Shown one piece after another: positions 37,767 through 45,914 of a DNA stretch of 64,000 nucleotides. Position 1 is the stretch's first letter, and each line of letters begins with the position of its first letter. The DNA is taken from positions 682,001 to 746,000 of the forward strand of contig NZ_CP041692.1 in the NCBI RefSeq assembly GCF_007362775.1. Reading direction: 5' to 3'. Source of the stretch: Microlunatus elymi (GTDB lineage Bacteria > Actinomycetota > Actinomycetes > Propionibacteriales > Propionibacteriaceae). A program made the translations under genes and the position numbers. Below the pieces are notes generated by a model, which was given only the letters and a program-made list of their open reading frames with translations, was not told where the DNA came from and searched no databases.

Positions 37767-38399
37767 GTGGCCGACTACGACGACGACGAGATTGAGTCCT
37801 TCGATCTTGACGACGATGACCCGCGTGAGTCCGCCTCCAGCCGTGATCTGGCCGAGGCCGATGACGACCTCGAGGCCGACGGCGACGACGATCTGGACGA
37901 CGATCTCGAGGATGCCGATCCCGAGGACATCGATTTCATCATCGCCGCCTACCGCGAGGACGGCCAGAGCATGGTCAACGCGCTGTCGGAGGATCTGGCC
38001 AACGACCTCGAGGAGTTGATCACTCAGCTGCGCCGGTTGCCCGGCGACGGCGGCGCGGTCGGGCTGCTCAGCCTGGTCGGTGAGGTGGCGATCATCGTTC
38101 GAGTTCGTGGCCGCCATGTGCAGTTGATGCTGTCCGACAACGCCGCGGCCAATGATTGGCCGATCGCCCGCGACATCGCCGACTACTTGGGTGAGGACAT
38201 TCCCGACGAGGATGACGACGACTCCGAGCCGATCGGCGACATGAAGATCTTGTCCGACCTCGGCGTCTCCGAATTCGATCTGACCACCATGTGTGACGAT
38301 CTTGATCTTGGTAGTGATCAACTGCTGACCGAGGTGGCGGACAAGATCAAGATCGGCCCGCAGTTCCGCAAGGTGATCGACTCCGAGTTCGGTGACTGA
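37767..38399 (+). CDS. tRNA adenosine deaminase-associated protein
   Basis: A 210-residue protein of the family always found beside tadA in actinobacteria. The first 55 residues are almost all Asp/Glu ([16 protein letters not shown] and similar), followed by an alpha/beta domain [54 protein letters not shown] and the C-terminal [22 protein letters not shown]. Function unknown. GTG 37767 follows GGAGGGGAG. It overlaps tadA by 8 bases, so the two proteins are co-translated and likely work together. Confidence 0.9.
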   Translation: MADYDDDEIESFDLDDDDPRESASSRDLAEADDDLEADGDDDLDDDLEDADPEDIDFIIAAYREDGQSMVNALSEDLANDLEELITQLRRLPGDGGAVGLLSLVGEVAIIVRVRGRHVQLMLSDNAAANDWPIARDIADYLGEDIPDEDDDDSEPIGDMKILSDLGVSEFDLTTMCDDLDLGSDQLLTEVADKIKIGPQFRKVIDSEFGD

Positions 38400-38874
38400 T
38401 CCTTCGGCATCGCCGCCGGCGTCGGTCGACTGGCGACAGCCGATGGCTCTTGCGCTGCAGGAGGCCGTCCGCGCGGCCGAACATCACGACGTACCGATCG
38501 GCGCAGTGATCCTCGATCGGGACGGACTGGTCGTCTCGGCCGCCGGCAACGAACGCGAACTGGTCGGGGATCCGACCGCGCATGCCGAGCTGCTGGCGAT
38601 CCGCCGCGCGGCCGAGGCGATCGGCAGCTGGCGGCTGGATGATCACACCCTGGTGGTCACCCTGGAGCCGTGCACGATGTGTTCGGGTGCGCTGGTGCAG
38701 GCCCGGATCGGCCGGCTGGTGTTCGGGGCGTACGACCCGAAGGCTGGGGCGGTCGCCTCGCTCTGGGACGTGGTCCGCGACCGGCGGCTGAATCATCGCG
38801 TCGAGGTGATCGGCGGCATCGACGAGACCGCCTGCGGTGATCTGATCCGGGACTTCTTCGAATCTCGGCGGTGA
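38392..38874 (+). CDS. tadA: tRNA-specific adenosine deaminase
   Basis: Zinc enzyme of 160 residues converting A34 of tRNA-Arg to inosine. Zinc site and proton shuttle [12 protein letters not shown] (His, Glu) and [22 protein letters not shown] (two Cys), with VPIGAVI upstream and DPKAGAV downstream, typical for TadA. Overlaps its associated protein by 8 bases and is followed by tRNA-Ser after 42 bases, a conserved actinobacterial arrangement. Confidence 0.93.
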   Translation: MTDPSASPPASVDWRQPMALALQEAVRAAEHHDVPIGAVILDRDGLVVSAAGNERELVGDPTAHAELLAIRRAAEAIGSWRLDDHTLVVTLEPCTMCSGALVQARIGRLVFGAYDPKAGAVASLWDVVRDRRLNHRVEVIGGIDETACGDLIRDFFESRR

Positions 38875-38916
38875 TCAATTTCGCCCTCGTCGGCCAGGAT
38901 TGGTAGCCTCTGCGGC

Positions 38917-39003
38917 GGTGGCGTGTCTGAGCGGCCTAAAGAGCTCGCCTCGAAAGCGAGTGAGGGTTCACCCCCTCCGCGGGTTCAAATCCCGCCGCCA
39001 CCG
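38917..39003 (+). tRNA. tRNA-Ser (anticodon CGA)
   Basis: An 87-nt cloverleaf. Acceptor GGTGGCG pairs with CGCCACC (38996-39002), discriminator G. Anticodon stem CTCGC/GCGAG around loop CTCGAAA gives anticodon CGA, reading UCG. There is a long variable arm (TGAGGGTTCACCCCCTC) as in class II tRNAs, and T arm GCGGGTTCAAATCCCGC. The 3' CCA is not encoded (GCAG follows). Confidence 0.95.
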
Positions 39004-39028
39004 CAGAGGATGTCCGATGACATCTGAT

Positions 39029-39070
39029 GGCCCGAATCCTCGGTCTCGAGGGTTCGGGCCAGTTTGCTTT
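39029..39070 (+). terminator. Terminator after tRNA-Ser(CGA)
   Basis: GGCCCGAA (39029-39036) pairs with TTCGGGCC (39053-39060), followed by AGTTTGCTTTT, one of the few T-rich tails in the window. A factor-independent terminator for the tRNA is likely. Confidence 0.75.
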
Positions 39071-39101
39071 TCGTCGCGGTACCGGACTTGGAGTGTCGAA
39101 G

Positions 39102-40307
39102 ATGTCGCTCGATTCCATCGTGATGATCATGGTGATCTTCTTCGTCGCGGTGCTGGCCCCGTTCGTCGTCGATCGGCTCTCGCCGTGGGTCGCCGTGCCG
39201 AGCGTGGTGGTGGAGATCCTGCTGGGGATCGTGGTCGGTCCGACCCTGTTGGGCTGGGTCACCGACACCGGCGTGGTGTCCGCGCTGTCCGACCTCGGCC
39301 TGGCCTTCCTGATGTTCCTGGCCGGGTACGAGATCCAGTTCAACAAGTTGCGCGGCGATCCGTTGCGCCGGTCGGTGATCAGCTGGCTGATCTCTCTGGT
39401 GGTCGGCCTGGCCGCCGGGCTGCTGCTCGGCGGACTCTCCAGCGGAGTGGTGATCGGGCTGGCGCTGACCACGACCGCGCTCGGCACGATCCTGCCGATC
39501 CTGCGCGACAGCGGCGCCGCTGGGACGCGATTCGGCGATCGGGTGATGGCGGTCGGCACCGTCGGCGAGTTCGCGCCGATCCTGGCGATCGCCTTCGCGC
39601 TCAGCGGGGAACGCCCGCGCCACACCATCGCCGTGCTGGCGGTGTTCGCGGCGCTGGCGCTGGTCGGCGGCTGGCTGGCGAGCCGGCCACGGCATCCCCG
39701 GCTCGGCAGATTGGTCACCGCAACGTTGGGCACGAGTGCACAGTTGGCGGTCCGGTTGTGCGTACTGGTCGTGGTGGCGATGTTCGCGCTGTCCGAGTGG
39801 CTGGGGCTGGATCCGGTGCTAGGCGGGTTCACCGCCGGCATCCTGGTCAGCCTGTTCCTGAAGTCCGGCGATCCGGCCGAGGAGGCCGTCGTCAGTTCGC
39901 GGCTGGAGGGGATCGGCTTCGGCTTCCTGATCCCGATCTTCTTCGTGGTCAGCGGCGTCGCGTTGGACATCCGTTCGCTGCTGGCCGAGCCGATTGCGCT
40001 GGTCAGCGTGCCGGCCTTCCTGGTGCTGTTCCTGATCGTCCGCGGCATCCCGACCTACCTGCTGCACGTCGGCGTACTGGAGCAACGGGATCGGCTGGCC
40101 CTGGGACTGTTCGCCGCGGCCGGGCTGCCGCTGATCGTGGTGATCACCAGCGTCGGGGTGAAGGCGGGCCAGTTGGACGCGGCGCACGCGGCCGCGCTGG
40201 TGCTGGCCGGCGTGTTGTCGGTGTTGATCTTCCCGATCGTCGGCGGTCGCGTACGTCATCTCGAGGCGGTGGTCGCGCGCGGTGCCGACGAGCAGAACGA
40301 GATCTGA
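39102..40307 (+). CDS. CPA2-family cation/proton antiporter
   Basis: A 401-residue membrane protein with about 12 helices. Typical Kef/GerN-like transporter: LGLAFLMFLAGYEIQF, LALTTTALGTILPILRD, GEFAPILAIAF, VLGGFTAGILVSLF and IPIFFVVSGVALDIRSL. It lacks a C-terminal TrkA-N domain, which most KefB proteins have, so it is closer to the short antiporters. Start ATG 39102 has GGAG 8 nt upstream. Monocistronic; its end lies 36 bases before an IS1380 element. Confidence 0.85.
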   Translation: MSLDSIVMIMVIFFVAVLAPFVVDRLSPWVAVPSVVVEILLGIVVGPTLLGWVTDTGVVSALSDLGLAFLMFLAGYEIQFNKLRGDPLRRSVISWLISLVVGLAAGLLLGGLSSGVVIGLALTTTALGTILPILRDSGAAGTRFGDRVMAVGTVGEFAPILAIAFALSGERPRHTIAVLAVFAALALVGGWLASRPRHPRLGRLVTATLGTSAQLAVRLCVLVVVAMFALSEWLGLDPVLGGFTAGILVSLFLKSGDPAEEAVVSSRLEGIGFGFLIPIFFVVSGVALDIRSLLAEPIALVSVPAFLVLFLIVRGIPTYLLHVGVLEQRDRLALGLFAAAGLPLIVVITSVGVKAGQLDAAHAAALVLAGVLSVLIFPIVGGRVRHLEAVVARGADEQNEI

Positions 40308-40343
40308 TCCAGTCGGTCCGGCCCGTTCGGCCACCCTGCTAGC

Positions 40344-42050
40344 CCTTAGCCTCGATCCGTGGACGAGTAGTCGGTTGGGTGGGGCTGTCCAGCGTGTGAG
40401 GACGTGAGAGGCCTTCCTGGCAAGGGAGAATCTGTGTTGCTAACGCACTGATCCGACCGAACCAAGAAGGCACTGATAGTGAAACTACCTCATGGGTGGA
40501 CGCGGGCTGTTCCGATGTTCGATGAGGAGCACCTGGTGTCGTGTGCCGGGCTGGCTCCGGTGATGGGTCTGGCCGAGCGGGCCGGCTTGTCGGAGTTGCT
40601 GGCCGACCGGGTTCGGGTCGATTCGGCATGGGTGGCCTCGTCTGGGGTCAACCCGGCGGGGAAGGTCACCTCGATCATCGCCGGGATGGCCGCAGGTGCG
40701 GACTGTATCGATGATCTGGACGTGATCCGGGCTGGTGGAACGGCGCGACTGTTCAAGCAGGTGTACGCGCCCGCGACCTTGGGTCAGTTCCTGCGCAACC
40801 TCAGCCATGGACACACCAGCCAGCTGGCGTCGGTGGCCCGAGCCCACCTGGTCAACCTCGTCGGCTGCAGCGACTTGTTGCCGGGGATCGAGCAGCGGGC
40901 GTTGATCGATATCGACTCGCTGCTCCGTCCGGTCTACGGGCATGCCAAGGAGGGTGCGAGTTTCGGGCACGCCAAGATCGCCGGCAAACAGGTGCTCCGC
41001 AAGGGCCTGTCGCCGCTGGTGACCACGATCAGCACTACCGACGGTGCCCCGGTAGTGGCGGGGATCCGGCTGAGGGCCGGGAAGGCCGGATCCGGGCGTG
41101 GTGCGGCATCGATGGTGACCGAGGCCATCGGCACCGCCCGACAGGCCGGCGCGACCGGCGAGATTTTGGTGCGGGGCGATTCGGCTTACGGCAACCACCT
41201 GGTCGCTGGAGCCTGCCTGGACCACGGCGTGCGGTTCTCACTGGTGTTGACCCGCAACGCCGCGCTCGACCAAGCGATTGCCTCGATCGCGGAGGATGCC
41301 TGGACTGCCGTGCACTATCCCGGTGCCGTCGTCGACCCCGACACCGGCGTGTTGATCTCCGACGCCCAGGTCGCCGAGGTCGAGGCGTTCACCGCCTTCG
41401 CCAGCACTGCCCGGCCGATCACCGCCCGGCTGGTCGTCCGCCGAGTGCGGGATGTCGCCAGGCTCGACGAGTTGTTCCCGGTGTGGCGCTACCACCCGTT
41501 CCTGACCAACAGTCTCGAATCCGTCACCCGAGCCGATGTGACCCATCGCCAACACGCGATCATCGAAACCGTGCACTCGGATCTGATCGACGGCCCGTTG
41601 GCTCACCTGCCGTCGGGCCGATTCGCCGCCAACACAGCCTGGGCGATCTGCGCCGGGATCTGTCACAACCTGCTCCGCGCCGCCGGCAGCCTGGTCGGCG
41701 GCCGGCATGCCGTGGCTCGGGGAGCCACCCTGCGCCGGCACCTGATCATGGTGCCCGCCCGGATCGCGCGGCCGGCCCGCCGAAAGTTCCTGCACCTACC
41801 CGCTCACTGGCCCTGGGCCGATCAGTGGCTCCGATTGTGGCACCACGTGTTCACCAACAGCATCGGGCCACCGGCAGCCACATAGCCCATCGACCCGACC
41901 GCCGCATCGGCGCCAACCGGAGAGCAGACGTGGAAAAGCTGGGCAGACCAGCAACTCACCCATGCCCCGACGACAAACAACGAGCCAATCCAAGATCAAC
42001 ATCACAAACCAAGATCAACACCCGAGCCAGTCCACGGATTGAGGCTTAGG
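40344..42050 (+). mobile_element. IS1380-family insertion sequence A, intact
   Basis: About 1.71 kb. Terminal inverted repeats begin CCTTAGCCTCGATCCGTGGA at 40344 and, read from the other end, CCTAAGCCTCAATCCGTGGA at 42050; 19 of 21 positions agree. The flanking 4 bases are TAGC on the left and TTGC on the right, so the target duplication is imperfect. One full-length transposase lies inside. About 145 bases follow the transposase before the right end and contain several AAGATCAA words. Confidence 0.85.
40479..41885 (+). CDS. IS1380-family transposase (element A)
   Basis: DDE transposase of 468 residues. Family signatures: GVNPAGKVTSIIAGMAAGADCIDDLDVIRAGG, YAPATLGQFLRNLSHGH, first Asp in ALIDIDSLLRPVYGHAKEGASFGH, second Asp in ILVRGDSAYGN, and late acidic residue in IIETVHSDLIDGPLAHLPSGRFAANTAW. 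No stop or frameshift, so it should be active. GTG 40479 is weakly preceded by AAGAAGGCA. Confidence 0.9.
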   Translation: MKLPHGWTRAVPMFDEEHLVSCAGLAPVMGLAERAGLSELLADRVRVDSAWVASSGVNPAGKVTSIIAGMAAGADCIDDLDVIRAGGTARLFKQVYAPATLGQFLRNLSHGHTSQLASVARAHLVNLVGCSDLLPGIEQRALIDIDSLLRPVYGHAKEGASFGHAKIAGKQVLRKGLSPLVTTISTTDGAPVVAGIRLRAGKAGSGRGAASMVTEAIGTARQAGATGEILVRGDSAYGNHLVAGACLDHGVRFSLVLTRNAALDQAIASIAEDAWTAVHYPGAVVDPDTGVLISDAQVAEVEAFTAFASTARPITARLVVRRVRDVARLDELFPVWRYHPFLTNSLESVTRADVTHRQHAIIETVHSDLIDGPLAHLPSGRFAANTAWAICAGICHNLLRAAGSLVGGRHAVARGATLRRHLIMVPARIARPARRKFLHLPAHWPWADQWLRLWHHVFTNSIGPPAAT

Positions 42051-42763
42051 TTGCGTACGATCTCTCCGCGCCCTTCAGCATCGTGCTGTCGGGCGTTGGC
42101 TTGTGTGTCGACTCGTTGTGGTCGGCACCATCTGAAGGAGAAGTGGATGACGATGGTTTCTCGCGCCCGGCCGACGGCGGGTGCGTTGTTGGCAGCGGTC
42201 CTGGTCGCTGTCGGTCTGGTGGCGTTGGCCCCGGCTTCGGCCGAAGCGGCCAGTGTTTCCTGCACCCTGGCGGCGCCGAAGACCGTACGCCAAGGAGATC
42301 ACGGCAGCTGCGTCAAGCTGCTGCAGCAGCGGCTCGGCGGAGTCGCCGTTGACGGCAGCTTCGGCCCGGCGACCCTGCGCGCGGTCAAGTACTACCAAGG
42401 CACCAAGGGTCTGACCCAGGACGGCATCGTCGGTCCGAAGACCTGGAGCAAGCTGAAGACCCGTACCGCTCACGGCTCGGTGATCTACGCCGCCAGCAAC
42501 ATCTCGTGGTACGCGTGCCGCAACAGCGCCAACACCGCAGTCAAGTACGCCGTCGGCAACTCGCTGGGCTACTCCCTGAACATGGTCGAGATCAGCACCT
42601 CGAGCGGCAGCGGGACCTACGTCGACTACATCGCCAACCGGACCGTCAAGTCCGGCGGGTACTACCAGTACGAGGGCAGCCATCCCGTCTTCAAGCGGAT
42701 GGACATCTGGCGCTACGCCAACTCCGGTCACAGCGTTCGCAACGTGACGATCGATTTCTACCG

Positions 42764-42771
42764 GGGCAATC
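42764..42771 (+). repeat. Left copy of IS256 target-site duplication
   Basis: GGGCAATC immediately before the element; the identical 8 bases follow it at 44149-44156. Confidence 0.9.
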
Positions 42772-44148
42772 GGGACTGTAATTTTAACGGTGTAACTCCT
42801 GAGACGAAGGAGACACCTGTGACTGACGTGACGAGTAGGGATGTGGCTGCTGCTGACGGGCAGGAGCTGTCGGCCAGCGATCAGCAGCTGGTGCGCGAGC
42901 TGACCGATCGGGCCCGGGCCAACGGGTTGCAGCTGACCGGTCAGGGCGGCTTGCTGGGCCGGCTGACGAAGATGATCGTCGAGGGCGCCCTGGAGGGTGA
43001 GATGGATGATCACCTGGGGTATGCCAAGCATGATCCGGTCGGCCGGGACGGCGGTAACTCCCGCAACGGCTACCGGGCCAAGACGCTGTTGACCGAAGCC
43101 GGGCCGGTTGATGTTTCGGTGCCGCGGGACCGGGACGGCAGTTTCGAGCCGACGATCGTGGCGAAGCGGCAGCGGCGACTGTCTGGGGTGGAGGACCTAG
43201 TGATCTCGCTGTCGGCGAAGGGACTCACGACCGGGGAGATTTCGGCGCACCTCGCCGAGGTGTATGGGGCGGAGGTGTCGAAACAGACGATCTCGACGAT
43301 CACCGACCGGGTGATGGAGGGGCTGGCCGCCTGGCAGTCTCGTCCGTTGGACCCGGTGTATGCGGTGCTGTTCATCGACGCGATCCAGGTCAAGATCCGG
43401 GAGGGTGAGGTCTGCAACCGGCCGATCTACCTGGCCCTGGGTGTCACCGCCGACGGTGAGCGTGACGTGCTCGGCCTGTGGGCCGGTGAGCACGGCGACG
43501 GGGAAGGTGCCAAGTACTGGCTGCGAGTGCTGACCGAGATCAAGAATCGTGGCACCAACGATGTGTGCATGCTGGTCTGCGACGGGCTGACCGGACTCCC
43601 TGACGCGGTGTCGGCGGTGTGGGACAAGACGATCGTGCAGACCTGCATCGTGCATCTGCTGCGGAACTCGTTCAAATACGCCTCGAAGAAGGACTGGGGG
43701 TCGGTCGCCAAGGACCTGAAACCGGTGTATACCGCCGCCTCCGAGGCCGAAGCGCTGGACCGGTTCGCCGACTTCAGCTCCAAGTGGGAGAAGCGTTACC
43801 CGGCGATCATCCGGCTGTGGACCAACGCTTGGGCAGAGTTCGTCCCATTCCTGCAGTTCGACCGCGAAATCCGCACCGTGATCTGCACGACGAATGCGAT
43901 CGAGTCGATCAACGCCCGACTCCGGCGAGCGGTCAATGCCCGCGGTCATTTCCCCACCGAGCAGGCAGCGCTGAAGTGCCTGTACCTGGCGATCATGAGT
44001 CTCGATCCGACCGGCCGAGGACGCAAACGCTGGACCAACCGATGGAAGGCAGCACTCAACGCCTTCGACATCACCTTCGACGGACGCCTATCCGCCGGAC
44101 GCAACTAACAAGATCAAAAATCAGTTACACCGAAAACTTGACAGACCC
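42772..44148 (+). mobile_element. IS256-family insertion sequence, intact
   Basis: 1377 bp, bounded by 8-bp target duplications GGGCAATC at 42764-42771 and 44149-44156. Terminal inverted repeats read GGGACTGTAATTTTAACGGT on the left and GGGTCTGTCAAGTTTTCGGT on the right, with CGGTGTAACT conserved inside; 20 of 26 positions agree. Size, duplication length and transposase all fit IS256. It lies inside a peptidoglycan-binding protein gene, in the same direction. Confidence 0.95.
42819..44108 (+). CDS. IS256-family (mutator-type) transposase
   Basis: A 429-residue transposase: MIVEGALEGEMDDHLGYAKHD, GNSRNGYRAKTLLTEAGPVDVSVPRDRDGSFEP, first Asp in AVLFIDAIQVKIREGEV, second Asp in MLVCDGLTGLPDAV, QTCIVHLLRNSFKY, and the Glu in CTTNAIESINARLRRAV. 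All catalytic residues are present. GTG 42819 is chosen because AAGGAG ends 6 nt before it. It is also in frame with the interrupted upstream gene, so readthrough fusion is possible. Confidence 0.93.
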   Translation: MTDVTSRDVAAADGQELSASDQQLVRELTDRARANGLQLTGQGGLLGRLTKMIVEGALEGEMDDHLGYAKHDPVGRDGGNSRNGYRAKTLLTEAGPVDVSVPRDRDGSFEPTIVAKRQRRLSGVEDLVISLSAKGLTTGEISAHLAEVYGAEVSKQTISTITDRVMEGLAAWQSRPLDPVYAVLFIDAIQVKIREGEVCNRPIYLALGVTADGERDVLGLWAGEHGDGEGAKYWLRVLTEIKNRGTNDVCMLVCDGLTGLPDAVSAVWDKTIVQTCIVHLLRNSFKYASKKDWGSVAKDLKPVYTAASEAEALDRFADFSSKWEKRYPAIIRLWTNAWAEFVPFLQFDREIRTVICTTNAIESINARLRRAVNARGHFPTEQAALKCLYLAIMSLDPTGRGRKRWTNRWKAALNAFDITFDGRLSAGRN

Positions 44149-44156
44149 GGGCAATC
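44149..44156 (+). repeat. Right copy of IS256 target-site duplication
   Basis: GGGCAATC directly after the element, identical to 42764-42771. Confidence 0.9.
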
Positions 44157-44187
44157 TGCCGGTCTGCTGACCGCTTTCGGTTCCGAA

Positions 44188-44221
44188 CGGCCCGCGACCG
44201 ACCCTGTCGTGTCGCGGGCCG
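44188..44221 (+). terminator. Hairpin after the interrupted peptidoglycan-binding gene
   Basis: CGGCCCGCGAC (44188-44198) pairs perfectly with GTCGCGGGCCG (44211-44221). It is 18 bases after the ancestral stop codon, so it is the original terminator of that gene and now also serves the IS256 transposase. Confidence 0.8.
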
Positions 44222-44247
44222 CTCGCATTTCGGGCGCTAGACACTAG

Positions 44248-45901
44248 CCTCCCTCTTTCACGTGGCGGGAAGTTGATCATGGTCGTCGGGGTCGGTGGCT
44301 GGTCGTGGCTGTGGTGGGTGTTGGGGCGTGGCAGTGTCTCGCGTGGCGCTGCGGTAGCGGTTCTCCGGGGTCCTTGGGGTCGGGCGATGGTGGGTCGCGG
44401 CGGGTCAGGTGAAGGCGGCGCGTAATCGGTGGAAGCCTTCGGCGATGTGGACGGCCCAGCGCCAGGTTTTGTCGATCCGGAGCCATGTTTGCCGGGCGCC
44501 GCGGGTGATCCGTGCGGCCACGTGCAGGATCCGGTAGCGGAAGGTGGCGATCTCGCAGGAAGCGAGGTCGGGGTGATCGGCGAAGACGATCAGTTTGGTC
44601 CAGCAGATCAGGTCGGTCGCGGTCAGCACGACTTCGAGCCAGGCGGCGTTTTCGTCCCAGCCGTGGCAGGGCAGGTTCCGCAGGCCGGTGGCCTTGGCTT
44701 GGCGGATCCGGTCCTCGACGCGGGCGTGTTGGCGGTGTCGCAGTTCCAGCCCGGCGGCCTGTCCGGCCACGACACCGGGGCCGGTGTTGGTCAGGAATCC
44801 GGTGATCCGCATCCCGTCGGCATCGGCGAAGGTCAGTTGCGCACCGGGATGGGGACGTTCCTTGCGCAGGATCAACCTGGATCCGGCCGGCCAACCCGAC
44901 AGGTCCACACAGTCGGTGACCTCGGCCACCCAGGCGCCGTCGCGGAGCCCGTCATCGCCTTGCAGGGCGGGCATCCAGCACGATTCGGGGATCGCGTCCA
45001 CGATCTGCTGGACGCTGAAGCCGATCGGGAAGCCGAAGGAGAACTCCAGACCCCGCTCGACACACGCGGCGGCGAAATCATGGGTCGCGCCGGCCGAGTC
45101 GGACCGGGCCAACAGGCTCGGCCCGTCCGGATCGTCGGGCCGGGGCCGGGCCTGCTCGGGCAGGCTCGCCAATGCCATGTCCAACACGGCGATGTGGTCG
45201 GCGGCAGTGTTGGAGCCGGCATTGCCGCGCCGCAGCAGCCCGGCCAACGCTTCACCGGAAGCGATCTCGGGCCGGTCCAAGAAACACAACAACGGATGGA
45301 ACCCGAACGTGCGTTTCCAGGTCGCCGCCGCGTTCTCCTTCTCCGAATGGGCGATCAACACCGACGCGTCGAAATCCAACGCCAACGTCGAAGCCAGATC
45401 GGGTCCGGCCCCGGCCGCCCAGGCCGCCTCCCGCGCCCCAGCCCGGGCCCGCCGAACCGCGGCCAGATGATCAACATCGATCCGGTCCAACACCCGCCAG
45501 GTCGTCGGCATCGAAGCGACCGGGCCGAACAGATCGGTCCGATCCCGCAACACACTGATCCCGCTGATCGCGTCCGCGCCGTCGGCTACCGCGACCGCCA
45601 AATCTGTGAACACCCGACCCGGCGGATGCACCGGCGGCCCGTCATAGGTGTCGATCAACGCCGCGGTGATCCCATCGACCAGGCCGGTGTCTACGGCCAA
45701 CTCCCGCAACAGACCGATCCCGGCATGCGACACCACGCCATGACCATCCGCACTGACCCTGACTCGCTTGCTACGCTTCACCTGCAAAGTGCCCGCCCTA
45801 CTGGAATAGTCCGACCGTCGCAAGCCGGATTCTTCCAAGCAGGACAGGCACTTTCGCGCATCCAGACCCAGTGTCGCCAAGATCAGCGTGAAACACGCAG
45901 G
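44248..45901 (-). mobile_element. IS1380-family insertion sequence B, intact
   Basis: About 1.65 kb, transcribed leftwards. Left end CCTCCCTCTTTCACG and, from the other end, CCTGCGTGTTTCACG form imperfect terminal repeats. Both ends are flanked by CTAG (44244-44247 and 45902-45905), consistent with a 4-bp target duplication, though CTAG is itself a palindrome. It is a different element from IS1380 A: the transposases differ widely. Its right end lies 13 bases before the start of the D-serine-dehydratase-like gene. Confidence 0.82.
44405..45781 (-). CDS. IS1380-family transposase (element B)
   Basis: A 458-residue transposase: GHGVVSHAGIGLLRELAVDTGL, DLAVAVADGADAISGISVLRD, ASMPTTWRVLDRI, first Asp in TLALDFDASVLIAHSEKENAAATWKRTFGFHPLLCF, second Asp in LLARSDSAGATHDF, and ARVEDRIRQAKATGLRNLPCHGWDENAAWLEVV. 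Complete and probably active. GTG 45781 (KRSKRVRVSADGHG) is taken as start by comparison with the family; an in-frame ATG at 45880 would add 33 residues and cannot be excluded. Confidence 0.88.
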   Translation of the reverse strand: MKRSKRVRVSADGHGVVSHAGIGLLRELAVDTGLVDGITAALIDTYDGPPVHPPGRVFTDLAVAVADGADAISGISVLRDRTDLFGPVASMPTTWRVLDRIDVDHLAAVRRARAGAREAAWAAGAGPDLASTLALDFDASVLIAHSEKENAAATWKRTFGFHPLLCFLDRPEIASGEALAGLLRRGNAGSNTAADHIAVLDMALASLPEQARPRPDDPDGPSLLARSDSAGATHDFAAACVERGLEFSFGFPIGFSVQQIVDAIPESCWMPALQGDDGLRDGAWVAEVTDCVDLSGWPAGSRLILRKERPHPGAQLTFADADGMRITGFLTNTGPGVVAGQAAGLELRHRQHARVEDRIRQAKATGLRNLPCHGWDENAAWLEVVLTATDLICWTKLIVFADHPDLASCEIATFRYRILHVAARITRGARQTWLRIDKTWRWAVHIAEGFHRLRAAFT

Positions 45902-45902
45902 C

Positions 45903-45908
45903 TAGGGT
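45903..45908 (+). promoter_or_regulatory. -10 element of the D-amino-acid operon at the IS1380 B border
   Basis: TAGGGT lies 6 nt before GTG 45915, the leaderless spacing. Its first three bases belong to the CTAG target copy at the edge of element B. The native sequence upstream has been pushed 1.65 kb away, so any -35 now comes from the end of the IS. Confidence 0.55.
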
Positions 45909-45914
45909 CGGTCT

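Larger units (their letters stand above)
42147..44170 (+). pseudogene. Secreted peptidoglycan-binding protein, split near its 3' end by IS256
   Basis: ATG 42147 (AAGGAG 6 nt upstream) encodes a signal peptide (LLAAVLVAVGLVALAPASAEA, about 11-35) and a PG_binding_1 domain (about 40-105: VRQGDHGSCVKLLQQRLGGVAVDGSFGPATLRAVKYYQ...GIVGPKTWSKL), then a beta-rich region with Cys pairs. At codon 209 (42771) an IS256 element interrupts it. Removing the element and one 8-bp target copy rejoins the frame exactly to FYRGNLPVC and a stop at 44168-44170, giving an ancestral protein of 212 residues. The interrupted frame continues in phase into the transposase, making a possible 653-residue fusion. Only the last four residues are lost, so some function may persist. 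Confidence 0.88.
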
